Shown here one piece after another: positions 18,925 to 28,104 of a stretch of DNA of 64,000 nt. The notes under the pieces are model-generated. The model was not told where the DNA came from, did no database searches, and was given only the letters and a program-made list of their open reading frames with translations. The stretch lies in assembly GCA_913060875.1 (NCBI GenBank), contig CAJXSL010000008.1, positions 62,001 through 126,000 on the forward strand, given 5' to 3'. Origin of the DNA: an uncultured Desulfobacteraceae bacterium. GTDB lineage: Bacteria; Desulfobacterota; Desulfobacteria; Desulfobacterales; UBA5852. The position numbers and the translations under genes are program-made. Each line of letters opens with the position of its first letter. Within the stretch, counting starts at the first letter, position 1.

Positions 18925-19755
18925 ATGTGGGAATATACGGACAAGGTCAAAGAGCATTTTCTCAACCCGCGTAATGTGGGGGCCATCGAGAATGCGGATG
19001 GCGTGGGTGAGGTCGGCTCACTGGCCTGCGGCGATGCTTTGACCCTTTATTTTAAGCTGGATGGTGATGGGCGCATCCAGGATGCTAAATTTCTGACATT
19101 CGGCTGCGCCAGCGCCATTGCCTCGTCTTCGGCCCTGACCGAGATGATTATCGGCAAGACTCTGGAAGAGGCCGAGAAAATCACCAATGAAGATATTGCC
19201 GATTTCCTGGGGGATCTGCCCAAGGAAAAAATGCACTGTTCCGTCATGGGCAAAGAAGCCCTGGACAAGGCCATTGCCCACTACCGCGGGGAGGCGGCCA
19301 GGGCGCCGGACGGCAACATCGTCTGCGAATGTTTCGGTATCACGGACCGGGAAATTGAAAAAACCATCCGGGAGCACCGCCTCACGTCCATCGAGGATGT
19401 CACCGGCTATCTCAAGGCCGGCGGCGGCTGCGGGAAATGCCATGACAACATCCAGCAGATTATGGATCATGTTTTCGGCCAGCCGGTCAGCATTCAACCC
19501 CAGGCGAAAAAAATGACCAATATCCAGAAAATTCGCCTGATCGAAGAGACCCTGGAGCGGGAGATCAAACCGGCCCTGCATCAGGATGGCGGGGATATCG
19601 AGCTGGTGGATGTCGACGGCGTGCGGGTCATGGTCAAGCTGCGCGGGACCTGTGCCGGTTGCAGCGCGGCCCAGGTTACCCTCAAAAACGTGGTGGAAGC
19701 CAAACTGCGCGAACTGGTCACTACGGATCTTGTGGTCGAGGAGGTGCGGGCATGA
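18925..19755 (+). CDS. nifU: Fe-S cluster scaffold protein, three-domain
   Basis: This is a 276-residue full-length NifU. The IscU-like domain has C35, C61 and C105. The central [2Fe-2S] domain has C134, C136, C169 and C172. The C-terminal Nfu domain has CAGC (C243, C246). It assembles clusters with sulfur from NifS. ATG 18925 follows GGAGGTGATC and is preferred to an ATG eight codons earlier. The stop overlaps nifS (ATGA). No nitrogenase genes are nearby, so it is probably the general Fe-S system of an anaerobe. Confidence 0.95.
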   Translation: MWEYTDKVKEHFLNPRNVGAIENADGVGEVGSLACGDALTLYFKLDGDGRIQDAKFLTFGCASAIASSSALTEMIIGKTLEEAEKITNEDIADFLGDLPKEKMHCSVMGKEALDKAIAHYRGEAARAPDGNIVCECFGITDREIEKTIREHRLTSIEDVTGYLKAGGGCGKCHDNIQQIMDHVFGQPVSIQPQAKKMTNIQKIRLIEETLEREIKPALHQDGGDIELVDVDGVRVMVKLRGTCAGCSAAQVTLKNVVEAKLRELVTTDLVVEEVRA

Positions 19756-20936
19756 AAACCGTCTACGTGGACAACAATGCGACGACCCAGGCCGCGCCGG
19801 AAGTGGTGGACGCCATGCTGCCTTTTTTCACGGAACGCTACGGCAATGCTTCCAGCATGCATAGCTTTGGTGGAGGGTTGATCGTCGATATCCGCCGGGC
19901 CCGCGCCCGGGTGGCGGATCTGATTGGGGCCCGGCCCGACGAAATTCTTTTCACCAGCGGAGGGACGGAGAGCGACGCCACGGCCATTCATGCCGCGTTG
20001 CAGTCCAATCCGGGCAAACGCCATATCGTCACGACCCGGGTGGAGCATCCGGCCATCAAAAATCTCTTCGAGCAGTATGGCCAAAACGGATACCGGGTGA
20101 CCGTCGTCCCGGTGGATGGTCAAGGACGGTTGGATCAGGAGACCCTTCTGAAGAGTTTGGATGATGATACGGCCATCGTGAGCATCATGTGGGCCAACAA
20201 CGAGACCGGTGTCATCAACCCCATGGACGACCTGGCAAGGGAAATCCGTTCGCGCGGCATCCTTTTTCATACCGACGCTGTCCAGGCCGTGGGCAAACTG
20301 CCCATCGACGTCGGCCGCACCAAGGTCGACCTGTTGTCCATGTCGGCCCATAAATTTCATGGCCCCAAGGGCATCGGCGCCCTTTACATCCGCAAAGGGA
20401 CCAAGTTCAAACCCCTGGTGGTCGGGGGGCACCAGGAAGCGGGCCGGCGGGCCGGCACCGAAAATGTGCCCGGTATCGTGGGGATGGGCAAAGCCTGTGA
20501 ACTGGCGGGGCAGCATCTTGAGGATGTGGGCACCCGTGTGCGCCGTTTGCGGGACAAACTTGAACAGTCCCTGCTGCGGGCCGTGCCCCGGTCCATGGCA
20601 AACGGGGGGCAGTCGGACCGCCTGCCGAACACCAGCAGTATTGCTTTCGAATATGTGGAAGGTGAAGCGATTCTTCTGCTGATGAACGAGCACGGGATTT
20701 GTGCATCTTCCGGGTCGGCCTGCACCTCCGGATCACTGGAGCCTTCCCATGTGTTGCGCGCCATGGGGGTGCCCTTTACGGCGGCGCATGGTTCCATCCG
20801 CTACAGCCTCAGTCACTATACTACTGAAGAAGAGGTCGATTTCATCATTGCCAAGATGCCGCCCATAATCGAACGCCTGCGCCAAATGTCACCTTTCTGG
20901 AAACAGGCGATGGAACAGGCAAAGGCCCAGGCTTAG
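19752..20936 (+). CDS. nifS: Cysteine desulfurase
   Basis: This 394-residue class V PLP enzyme has the PLP lysine K201 in SAHKFHGPKG and the active cysteine C324 in SSGSACTSGS. The short loop around that cysteine is the NifS/IscS (class I) type. It supplies sulfur to NifU, with which it overlaps by 4 nt. Such enzymes can also mobilise selenium from selenocysteine, of possible interest beside a candidate selenoprotein, but this is speculation. Confidence 0.95.
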   Translation: MKTVYVDNNATTQAAPEVVDAMLPFFTERYGNASSMHSFGGGLIVDIRRARARVADLIGARPDEILFTSGGTESDATAIHAALQSNPGKRHIVTTRVEHPAIKNLFEQYGQNGYRVTVVPVDGQGRLDQETLLKSLDDDTAIVSIMWANNETGVINPMDDLAREIRSRGILFHTDAVQAVGKLPIDVGRTKVDLLSMSAHKFHGPKGIGALYIRKGTKFKPLVVGGHQEAGRRAGTENVPGIVGMGKACELAGQHLEDVGTRVRRLRDKLEQSLLRAVPRSMANGGQSDRLPNTSSIAFEYVEGEAILLLMNEHGICASSGSACTSGSLEPSHVLRAMGVPFTAAHGSIRYSLSHYTTEEEVDFIIAKMPPIIERLRQMSPFWKQAMEQAKAQA

Positions 20937-21020
20937 ATTTAAAGTTCCATTTTCCTCCCTTTCCTTGTCTTCCGGAAAAGAAAAGATGGAACCGTAAAAG
21001 GTCAAAAACCCCGTTTTGAC

Positions 21021-21090
21021 GTCATTCCGGCGAAAGCCGGAATCTCTTGATCTCAAGGCGTTAGAGATTCCGGATCAAGTCCGGAATGAC
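21021..21090. repeat. REP-like palindromic repeat, copy 2
   Basis: GTCATTCCGG opens and CCGGAATGAC closes a 70-bp inverted element. Inside are the sub-hairpin TTCCGGC-gaaa-GCCGGAA and a second arm pair around GGATCAAGTCC. It is related to the copy at 3472 and lies between the convergent nifS and DUF2156 genes. Confidence 0.8.
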
Positions 21091-21131
21091 AGAAAAGGTG
21101 CTTTTTCGGGAGTCATTAGAAAAGGAATCAA

Positions 21132-22016
21132 TCACACCTTTACGCGGACGCTGTACTTCTTGTTGAAATCCACCGGGTGGTAGGACATCTTGGCTTTGCG
21201 CAGGCCTTCGTCGCCCAGGTCCTGCTCGCGGTTGACAAAACGGAAGCGGCCTTCCAGGCTCTCCAGAAACATCTGGTTGATGGCCTGGTAGATTCCTTTA
21301 TGGGCCGGGCAGCCCTTCTCGAAATGGATGACCACCGTGTCCTTGTCCAAGGGCTCCGCGATGGTGTAGGCGACAATCATGTCTTCCACCAGAATCGCCC
21401 CCCCCAGCAATTCCGGGAAATGGTCCCAATCGATAAAAACCCTTTGGATCGCCCGGTTTTCGGCGGCCAGGACGTCGACGTCTTCACAGTCCCGCCAGGT
21501 GCACCAGTCATCCTGGAGGGCCAGGGCCTGGTCGATCATGGCGGCGGAGAAGGATTCGAAGCGGTAATCGCTTTTTTTCTTGAATTGATTGAGAAGATTC
21601 TTCTTCTTGTGAAATCGGTTGCCGCGCAGGGTGACCAGTTCTTCCACGTCGTAGACATAATCCCAGTTGGCCCGTTCTTCTTCGATGGCCAGCATGTCGC
21701 CGGCTTGCTGGCGCCATAGCTCGGCCAGCCGTTCGGGTACCCGCGTAAATCCGGGTTCCAGGTCGTCTTTGCGGCAGGTGGCGGGCCAGTCAATTTCGTC
21801 CCAGGGACCGACGGGGGCCCAGTAGACGGTGCGCGGCGCGTTCTGGCGCAGCCACACCAGATCGCCGTCGAAGGCCCACTCCAGGTCGTACTCCCGGGCC
21901 CATCCCCAAATGTTGGCAAAACTGTAGTCGGAAGCCACCTGGGGGGTTCGCTGCAAATATTGTTGGTAGGTTTGAGCTTTTTCAATTCGAATGGGTTCGA
22001 AATCCACTATCGTCAT
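21132..22016 (-). CDS. DUF2156 (MprF C-terminal-like) protein
   Basis: This 294-residue soluble protein has the GNAT-like fold of the C-terminal domain of phosphatidylglycerol lysyltransferase. Recognisable segments are YSFANIWGW near the start and the basic RFHKKKNLLNQFKKK in the middle. Without the membrane flippase half it is not expected to modify lipids in the classic way; the function is unknown. Its start overlaps the stop of the upstream FMN reductase (ATGA). Confidence 0.75.
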   Translation of the reverse strand: MTIVDFEPIRIEKAQTYQQYLQRTPQVASDYSFANIWGWAREYDLEWAFDGDLVWLRQNAPRTVYWAPVGPWDEIDWPATCRKDDLEPGFTRVPERLAELWRQQAGDMLAIEEERANWDYVYDVEELVTLRGNRFHKKKNLLNQFKKKSDYRFESFSAAMIDQALALQDDWCTWRDCEDVDVLAAENRAIQRVFIDWDHFPELLGGAILVEDMIVAYTIAEPLDKDTVVIHFEKGCPAHKGIYQAINQMFLESLEGRFRFVNREQDLGDEGLRKAKMSYHPVDFNKKYSVRVKV

Positions 22017-22654
22017 CCTTTCTTCGCGCGGAAGGTGGTGTCGCCGGGGAGATCCTTCTCGTCGTGTTCGTCGGTCAACGCCCGTGCCATTGCTTGACCG
22101 GCCTGATACGCTTCCTGGAGATATGCGGGTTTGTCCAACACATCCTTTTCAAAATCGAGCCCGCGGTAAAGGAGTGCTTTCCAGAGGCTGGTGTCGATGA
22201 CATCAAAGAAATAACGAATGGTGAGCAGGGCGCCATCGAACAGCTTTTTCCCGTGGGTGGCGCCGGCGGAAATGAAGAGACCCTTGCGGGTCGGCACCCA
22301 CTGGCCAAAGGACAGACCGTCGATCCAGTACTTCTTGACCCACATGGACTGGCAGCGATCCATGAAGATTTTGGTGTGGGCACTCACCGTATAGAAAAAA
22401 ATCGGTGAGGCCAGCATGATGCCCTGAGATGCCAACAGTTTCTCGCGAACCAGCTGGAAATCGTCTTGAATGACACAGTTCCCATCCCGTGTGCATCCAT
22501 AGATTTCCAGGCAGGGGGATATTTTGAGGTCCCGCAAAACGATTTCATGGACCGTGGCGCCGCCATCACGGGCGCCGGCCACCGCCTGCTTCAAGAGGCG
22601 CGTCGTATTGCCCTGCCGCCGGGGGCTGCCGTAAATTGCCGTGATGTGGGCCAT
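22013..22654 (-). CDS. NADPH-dependent FMN reductase/flavodoxin-family protein
   Basis: This 213-residue protein has the flavodoxin-like start ITAIYGSPRRQGNT, which holds FMN phosphate, and the LASPIFFYTVSAHTK loop. Cysteines in SPCLEIYGCTRDGNC resemble those of iron-sulfur flavoproteins, but the compact Fe-S spacing is not clear. It probably acts as a cytoplasmic flavin-dependent reductase. It lies between xth and a DUF2156 gene in a leftward group. Confidence 0.82.
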   Translation of the reverse strand: MAHITAIYGSPRRQGNTTRLLKQAVAGARDGGATVHEIVLRDLKISPCLEIYGCTRDGNCVIQDDFQLVREKLLASQGIMLASPIFFYTVSAHTKIFMDRCQSMWVKKYWIDGLSFGQWVPTRKGLFISAGATHGKKLFDGALLTIRYFFDVIDTSLWKALLYRGLDFEKDVLDKPAYLQEAYQAGQAMARALTDEHDEKDLPGDTTFRAKKG

Positions 22655-22660
22655 AAGATG

Positions 22661-23464
22661 TCACGTCAACCTTTCGCCGGCAGAGACATCAGGGATGGCC
22701 AGCTGCAATCCGACCGGACAGTGGTCGGAACCCAAGATGTCATTATCGATAAAGGCCTCGGCAATTTCTCCGTTTTCGATCATGTTGCGCGAGGTGAAAA
22801 AATAGTCGATCCGCCATCCGGCGTTGCGTTCGCGGGCCTTGAAACGGTATGTCCACCAGGAGTATTTGACCGCCTCGGGATGGAAATGACGGAACGTGTC
22901 GATATACCCATCGGCAATGATACGATCCAGCCAGTCCCGTTCGATGCGCAGGAAGCCGGAGGTTTTGGCGTTGGCCTTGGGGTTTTTCAGGTCGATTTCG
23001 TTGTGAGCGGTGTTGTAGTCGCCGGTTACTACCACCCGCCGTCCGTCATTTTTATAGTGATCCACGTAGGCGAAAAAGGCTTCGTAGAAATCCAGTTTGT
23101 ACTGCAGGCGTTCGTCGCTCATCTGCCCGTTGGGGAAATAGACATTGAAAAAAATAAAAGAGCCGAAGTCCAGTTCCAATATGCGGCCTTCATCGTCGAA
23201 GCGGGGCTGGCCGATGCCATAGCGCACGCTTTTGGGTTTTCGGCGCGTGTAAACCCCGACACCGCTGTAGCCTTTCTTGGTCTTGGCATGCGACCAGTAG
23301 GCCGTATAATCGGCCAGGTCGGTCATCTCCGGCGTCAGCTGATGCTCCTGCAGTTTGGTTTCCTGAATACCCACGATATCCGCGTCCAATTTGCGGATCG
23401 AACCCAGGAAGTCTTTTTTCATTACGGCGCGCAGGCCGTTGACATTCCACGAGACCAGTTTCAC
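22661..23464 (-). CDS. xth: Exodeoxyribonuclease III
   Basis: This 267-residue AP endonuclease/3'-5' exonuclease acts in base-excision repair. Family motifs are WNVNGLRA, IQETKLQ, GDYNTAHNEIDL and LGSDHCPVGL. No ATG is available; a GTG at 23464 behind AAAGGAA fits the normal N terminus (MKLVSWNVNG). Confidence 0.93.
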   Translation of the reverse strand: MKLVSWNVNGLRAVMKKDFLGSIRKLDADIVGIQETKLQEHQLTPEMTDLADYTAYWSHAKTKKGYSGVGVYTRRKPKSVRYGIGQPRFDDEGRILELDFGSFIFFNVYFPNGQMSDERLQYKLDFYEAFFAYVDHYKNDGRRVVVTGDYNTAHNEIDLKNPKANAKTSGFLRIERDWLDRIIADGYIDTFRHFHPEAVKYSWWTYRFKARERNAGWRIDYFFTSRNMIENGEIAEAFIDNDILGSDHCPVGLQLAIPDVSAGERLT

Positions 23465-23645
23465 TGTGCATCGATTCCTTTCAACCCGGTAAAGGCGGCC
23501 TTAAGGCGCCACCATACGCACGGCTCCTTATCACGGGGGAGGAGGGTTTGACAACGGTCGATCCGGTGACAACCTTCACTTATTGTCCGTGTGAAGTTTT
23601 CCGGTTTATGAATCCCAATCCATTATCCACGAGGTATCCAGACGC

Positions 23646-24047
23646 ATGATCGTTTATGATGGCGAATACAGCTGGAAAGGGAATACGACAGTCAAGAAGC
23701 GCCCCATCAGCTGGTGGCGAAGCTCTTATCACCTGCGTGTTGTCGACCTTTCCCAGGGTGCCCCCGGGGTGGTGTTTCTCAAACCCCATGTGGTCCTGTT
23801 TACCGATTCCGGCGACGGTGCTTCGGTAGCCAACTGCATGCCGGATCTGGCCAAGCAGATTTGTGAAGATTTCAATCTCGATCTGAACCGGGTCGTCTGG
23901 GTGGAAGACCACCCCGAAGCGAAAGAACGGTTTCGCATCGCCGTCCTTAAACAAGTGGCCCGCCTGGGGGGGGAGGCTTTCTACCGGGTTTCCTGGCGAC
24001 CGCCCGGTCCCCGCGAAATGGATTTGATCCAAACCCATTGCATCTGA
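23646..24047 (+). CDS. Hypothetical protein
   Basis: This 133-residue soluble protein has no recognised domain. It starts MIVYDGEYSWKGNT and has a region VVWVEDHPEAKERF. Codon use matches the neighbours and it lies alone between two leftward genes, so a real gene is likely. The function is unknown. Confidence 0.55.
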   Translation: MIVYDGEYSWKGNTTVKKRPISWWRSSYHLRVVDLSQGAPGVVFLKPHVVLFTDSGDGASVANCMPDLAKQICEDFNLDLNRVVWVEDHPEAKERFRIAVLKQVARLGGEAFYRVSWRPPGPREMDLIQTHCI

Positions 24048-24087
24048 TTTTCCACATCCGTCCCACCAACGTTGGCCGGTCCTTCAA

Positions 24088-24627
24088 CTATTTCAGAAAA
24101 TCCTCCAGGCGCTGCTGCCATTGCGTTTGCCGCTTGGCCCGGGCGGCATCCCGGAGCGAGGTCAGGCTTTCCCTGATAATGACCGTTTTGGGCCGGGGGC
24201 TTGTCATCTGGGCTTCGATGGTGCGTATATCGGCGATCACCTCGCCTAGCGTCTCGTAATCCAGTCCGCTTTCCCCCAGTTCCGACTTGAGCACCGTCAA
24301 CACCTGCGCCACCATTTCGCCCTGGGTGGCATTCAGGGGGGATTCCGTTCCCAAACGCGGGGATGCGCTGTTGTCGCTGCCGGGTTCGTCGGCCATCAGG
24401 CCGGCACCGTCATGGCTGAGTCCAATGGCGCCCGAAAGGGTGCGGATTTCAACGATGCCCTGTGCCATCAGATCCTCTGCCGCGGCCGTGCTGGCATCGC
24501 GGTCCAAACCAATGGTTTCCCCGATGGTATACATGGATATCTGGGCTTCCGGATTGCCTTCCGTGGCGCGGTACAAGGCCATGAAAAGCTCCCGTGCGGT
24601 GCCTTCAAGATCGGCTAAGGTTGTCAA
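24088..24627 (-). CDS. Hypothetical protein with possible winged-helix start
   Basis: This is a 179-residue protein. Residues 8-65 look like a helical DNA-binding-type fold (ISMYTIGETIGLDRDASTAAAEDLMAQGIVEIR), followed by a linker and a C-terminal helical region rich in Arg and Gln. The start appears to be TTG 24627, because AAAGGAGACGACG sits at the right distance. I do not recognise the family. Confidence 0.55.
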   Translation of the reverse strand: MTTLADLEGTARELFMALYRATEGNPEAQISMYTIGETIGLDRDASTAAAEDLMAQGIVEIRTLSGAIGLSHDGAGLMADEPGSDNSASPRLGTESPLNATQGEMVAQVLTVLKSELGESGLDYETLGEVIADIRTIEAQMTSPRPKTVIIRESLTSLRDAARAKRQTQWQQRLEDFLK

Positions 24628-24693
24628 ACGTCGTCTCCTTTGAAAAAGGGTGGCATGGTTGGCGGGATTATCGTAAGCACGGTCGGCCGTTTC

Positions 24694-25608
24694 TCAAGTG
24701 CGGGCGTCTGCTGCGATGATGGCGTCGAGGGCGGCATCCAATGTCGGGTAGCCGAATGGAAAACCGCTGGTGAGCAGCCGCTGGGGCAGGATCCGCTGGC
24801 TGCCCAGCAGAACGGCGCTGACTTCTCCCAGCAGCAGCCGCATGAAGGGGCCCGGGGCGGGAAAGAAGGACGGTCGCTGCAGGTGGCGTCCCAGACGGCG
24901 GGCAAACTCGCGGTTGGTAACGGTTTCCGGGGCGCAGAAGTTATAGATCCCCTTTTGTTCCGGTTGGCTGCGGAGAAAATCGATGGCGGCGATCACGTCG
25001 TCCAGGTGTATCCAGGGAAACCACTGGCGGCCATTTCCCATCGGGCCGCCGACCCCCATCCGGAACGCCGGCAGCATTTTGGTCAGCGCGCCGCCCGACG
25101 GGTGCAGGATAACGCCGAACCGCCCGATGGCGACACGGGCGCCGCGCGCTTCGGCCTGCAAGGCCTCTTTTTCCCAATCCATGGACAGACGCGCCAGAAA
25201 ATCATCCCCCGGGGGGGCCGCTTCATCCAGCGCCTGGTCGCCGCAACTGCCGTAATAGCCGGCACCGGAAGCACTGAAGACAAACGTGTCTTGACGGTCC
25301 GGCAGTGCTTGAACCAGGTGGCGCGTGGTCAGAATGCGGCTCTCGCGGATGGTTTGTTTGGCCTTGGCGGTCCAGCGCCGGAAGATGGTCGCCCCGGCCA
25401 GATTGATGACGGCCTGACAGTGTCGGACGCGGTCCTGCCAGGAACCCTCCTGGGTGGTGTCGTCGACCACATAGCGAAACCCGTTTTCACCCTCACAGGG
25501 ATGGGATGGCGACCGGCCGACGGCCGTCACCGCATGACCCTGGGATAAAAAATGGCGTGTAAGGTGGTGGCCGACAAAGCCGGTAGCCCCTGTTATGAAT
25601 ATTTCCAT
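24694..25608 (-). CDS. TIGR01777-family NAD-dependent epimerase (YfcH-like)
   Basis: This 304-residue extended short-chain dehydrogenase fold has the Rossmann start MEIFITGATGFVGHHLTRHF and the family-typical ending AVLLGSQRILPQRLLTSGF. Members are often called cell-division inhibitor SulA-like, a label without good support; the substrate is unknown. A start four codons earlier (25620) is possible. Confidence 0.85.
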   Translation of the reverse strand: MEIFITGATGFVGHHLTRHFLSQGHAVTAVGRSPSHPCEGENGFRYVVDDTTQEGSWQDRVRHCQAVINLAGATIFRRWTAKAKQTIRESRILTTRHLVQALPDRQDTFVFSASGAGYYGSCGDQALDEAAPPGDDFLARLSMDWEKEALQAEARGARVAIGRFGVILHPSGGALTKMLPAFRMGVGGPMGNGRQWFPWIHLDDVIAAIDFLRSQPEQKGIYNFCAPETVTNREFARRLGRHLQRPSFFPAPGPFMRLLLGEVSAVLLGSQRILPQRLLTSGFPFGYPTLDAALDAIIAADART

Positions 25609-25859
25609 AGGTCCTTGCATCCATGGTCAGAAGGTGAGGAACGTTCGCGCGGTTTCGCCTCGTCGGGAGGGTGAAGTCCGCCGGGTCAATCGATTCTATA
25701 AAGGGTAAACACGGAAATGGGATGCGCAATCCCGGGCGGTGCCGGTGGTGAAGACATCAAATGCCGCACGGATTTTTTGGAATGCCAGTTCGGATCTGAA
25801 CCCGTCACCTCGGGAGGGGCCCCTGGAGCGCTTTGACCCGTCCGGGGTAATGGATGTTT

Positions 25860-26270
25860 TTATTCTTTTTCATCCTGGAGGGCCTGGCAGGCCGGGCAAA
25901 CGCCGGTGAATTCCAAATGATGGCCCAGGACGCGAAATTCGGTCTTTTCCTGAAGCGCCCGCTCCAGCGAGTCGATCACTTCCATGGGGGCGTCCACCAG
26001 GTTGCCGCAGTTGAGGCAGCGCATGTGGTAGTGATTCCGGGCAACGCCGTCGAACCGTTTCAGGTTGCCGGCCAGCGCGATGGTCTGAATTTCGCCCAGT
26101 TCGGTCAGGATTTCCAGATTCCGATAGACCGTGCCCAGGCTGATACGGGGCAGTTTTTCTCTCACCCGGCCGTAGAGGTCGTCGGCACTGGGATGCTGAT
26201 TGGTGGCGCGCAATTCTTCCAGGATGACCCGGCGCTGGCGGGTCATCCGTAAACCTCGTTCTTTCAACAA
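25860..26270 (-). CDS. Fur-family transcriptional regulator (PerR-like)
   Basis: This metalloregulator of about 136 residues has an N-terminal winged helix (MTRQRRVILEEL; LGTVYRNLEILTELGEI) and a C-terminal metal/dimer domain with CLNC and CPAC pairs forming the structural zinc site. The pattern resembles PerR/Fur regulators of peroxide or iron responses. The start is probably TTG 26270 or 26267, because no ATG lies upstream of the conserved KERGLRMTRQRR. It follows citrate synthase at a 77-nt distance. Confidence 0.85.
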   Translation of the reverse strand: MLKERGLRMTRQRRVILEELRATNQHPSADDLYGRVREKLPRISLGTVYRNLEILTELGEIQTIALAGNLKRFDGVARNHYHMRCLNCGNLVDAPMEVIDSLERALQEKTEFRVLGHHLEFTGVCPACQALQDEKE

Positions 26271-26346
26271 GTGAGCCTCATTTCTGAATCGGATGCCATC
26301 CCCCCTGATTAATACGTTTTGACGGGGGCCCAGGGTGTTTGGTCTT

Positions 26347-27525
26347 TCAACGGTCTTCCATGGGGACGAAGCTGCATTCATCCGGGCCGCAGTAGTCGCC
26401 GATATAATCCGATTTCGGTCGATACAGGGCCGGTTTGGGGGCGGCATCGGCATATTGTTCTTCAATGACATGGGCGGCCCAGCCGGCCACGCGGGACAGG
26501 GCGAAAAGGGGCGAGAACAGATCGACCGGGATGCCCATGGCGTAGTAAAGCGAGGCGCTGTAGAAATCGACATTGACATAGATATCGATGCCCTTGCGTT
26601 CCTTGAAAATGGCCTTGCCGCGTTTTTCCAGAACGCGGGAGATTTCATACCATTGGGGCTGGCCGATGCGCGCGCCCATTTTCTGGGCCATAGGGGCCAG
26701 AATATGGGCGCGGGGGTCGTCGGTCTGGTAAACCGCATGGCCCAATCCGAAGATCAGCCGTCCGGCCTCCAGTTCGCCCATGACATAGTCGTCCACGTTT
26801 TCCACCGCCCCGATTTTAAGAAGCATTTCCATGACACGGACATTGGCCCCGCCGTGCAGTTCGCCGGACAGGGATCCTACGGCGGCGGCCACGGCGCTAT
26901 ACATATGGGCGCGGGTGGATGCCACCTGGCGGGCGGAAAACGTCGATGCATTAAATGAATGCTCGGCATGGAGCACCAGGCCGGTATCGAAGAACCGGGT
27001 GAGTTCCTCGTCCGGTTTTTCCCCGTTCAGCATGTACAGGAAGTTGGCGGCGTGGCTCAGATCGGGATCGGGCGCCACCGGCGCCTGGCCATTGCGAATC
27101 CGGTTCCAGGCCGCCATGACGGTGGGGAATTTGGCGATCAGGCGTCCGGCTTTGCGGATGCTGGCCTCACGATTGCGATCGTCCAGATCGGGGTCGTCGC
27201 TGGCCAGAAGGGAGACACTGCCCTGGAGGATGTCCATGGGGTTGGCGTTCCGGGGGCAGCGCTGCAGGATTTCGATCATCGCTTCCGGGATGGCCCGGTT
27301 CTGGGATAGAAACGCATTGAACGCGGTCAACTCCTCGGGATCGGGCAGGTGTTCGTGCAACAGCAGATGGGCGACCTCTTCATAGGAAGAGCTTTCGGCC
27401 AGATCTTTGACGAGATAGCCCCGGTAAATGAGTTTGCCGGCCGCGCCGTCCACATGGCTGATTTTCGTACTCGCAACCGTCACACCGCGCAGACCGGTGT
27501 TGACCGTGGGGGTGCATTCTTCCAT
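26347..27525 (-). CDS. gltA: Citrate synthase
   Basis: This 392-residue Si-type citrate synthase condenses oxaloacetate and acetyl-CoA. The catalytic residues are in GELHGGANVRVMEML (His), GLGHAVYQTDDPRA (His) and NVDFYSASLYYAMG (Asp). The short N terminus (TVASTKISHVDGAAG) is typical of the compact bacterial form that also includes 2-methylcitrate synthases. ATG 27525 follows GGGAGAAATT and is preferred to a start 33 codons upstream. Confidence 0.93.
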   Translation of the reverse strand: MEECTPTVNTGLRGVTVASTKISHVDGAAGKLIYRGYLVKDLAESSSYEEVAHLLLHEHLPDPEELTAFNAFLSQNRAIPEAMIEILQRCPRNANPMDILQGSVSLLASDDPDLDDRNREASIRKAGRLIAKFPTVMAAWNRIRNGQAPVAPDPDLSHAANFLYMLNGEKPDEELTRFFDTGLVLHAEHSFNASTFSARQVASTRAHMYSAVAAAVGSLSGELHGGANVRVMEMLLKIGAVENVDDYVMGELEAGRLIFGLGHAVYQTDDPRAHILAPMAQKMGARIGQPQWYEISRVLEKRGKAIFKERKGIDIYVNVDFYSASLYYAMGIPVDLFSPLFALSRVAGWAAHVIEEQYADAAPKPALYRPKSDYIGDYCGPDECSFVPMEDR

Positions 27526-27587
27526 GATAATTTCTCCCTTGGATGCGGGTGGTTTCGTATCGGGGCGACACAACGCGAATGGCGCGT

Positions 27588-27800
27588 TTAGATATCGATC
27601 CACATATCGGCTTCGTTGCCGCAATGGCTGCAGGTGGCATGGCCCTTGACTTTGTGGTCGGATTGTCCGTCGGGGGTTTTGGCCGTGGCCTTTTCCGGTG
27701 GGCTTTCCGGGGTGTCCGGCAGGGTGCAGGTCACCACCATTTCGGCTTCGTTACCACAGTTTTCACATTTGCAGACCTGGCGTTTTTCGATGGTGCTCAT
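27588..27800 (-). CDS. Small protein with two CxxC zinc-ribbon-like motifs
   Basis: This 70-residue protein starts MSTIEKRQVCKCENCGNEAEM and ends with CSHCGNEADMWIDI. Two near-identical C-x2-C-GNEA units suggest a single Zn site formed by two knuckles. It has ATG 27800 behind AAAGGGAT. The role is unknown. It precedes gltA in the same direction but across a 60-nt gap. Confidence 0.65.
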   Translation of the reverse strand: MSTIEKRQVCKCENCGNEAEMVVTCTLPDTPESPPEKATAKTPDGQSDHKVKGHATCSHCGNEADMWIDI

Positions 27801-28104
27801 TCGTTTATCCCTTTCTGTCGACAGGGTTAACCGCGTTGGCATCTTACCGAATATCTTTGATATACTTAGCATAACAATGGAATCAGTGTCTGAAAAAGTC
27901 AAGTCTGAATTTCGCCCCGGCATTTCGTAGTGATGGCGCTGCGGCGCATGCCGCAAGGGGCGCGGCAAGACGGTGCTAGTTGAAAAGAAAACGCAAAGGT
28001 GGTAGGGATCTTCCTGTTGCTATGGTATCGTCGTTGCTATCGACAACCTCCCTTAAATAGTGTTCGTCCAGAGATGGATGGACACTAAATAGATCCCGGA
28101 ATCC
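27801..28104. promoter_or_regulatory. Divergent region upstream of nqrA
   Basis: This 304-bp region separates the zinc-ribbon gene (leftward) from nqrA (rightward) and should carry both promoters. An AT-rich stretch near 27850-27880 is the best promoter candidate by composition. A short inverted element is at 28057-28089. No firm hexamers were identified. Confidence 0.4.
28057..28089. repeat. Short inverted repeat related to the 38664 element
   Basis: TAGTGTTCGTCCA and TGGACACTA face each other across a short spacer, just before nqrA. The arms resemble the ends of the long element at 38664-38815 (ATTAGTGTCCGTCC), so this may be an internally deleted derivative. Confidence 0.45.

Noticed and set aside
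18925..20936. nifU-nifS as part of a nitrogenase cluster
   Set aside because: No nif structural genes are nearby. In anaerobes these genes commonly serve general Fe-S assembly.
25860..26738. A 292-codon version of the Fur-family gene
   Set aside because: The first half is the out-of-frame antisense-like reading of citrate synthase. Family homology starts only near 26270.
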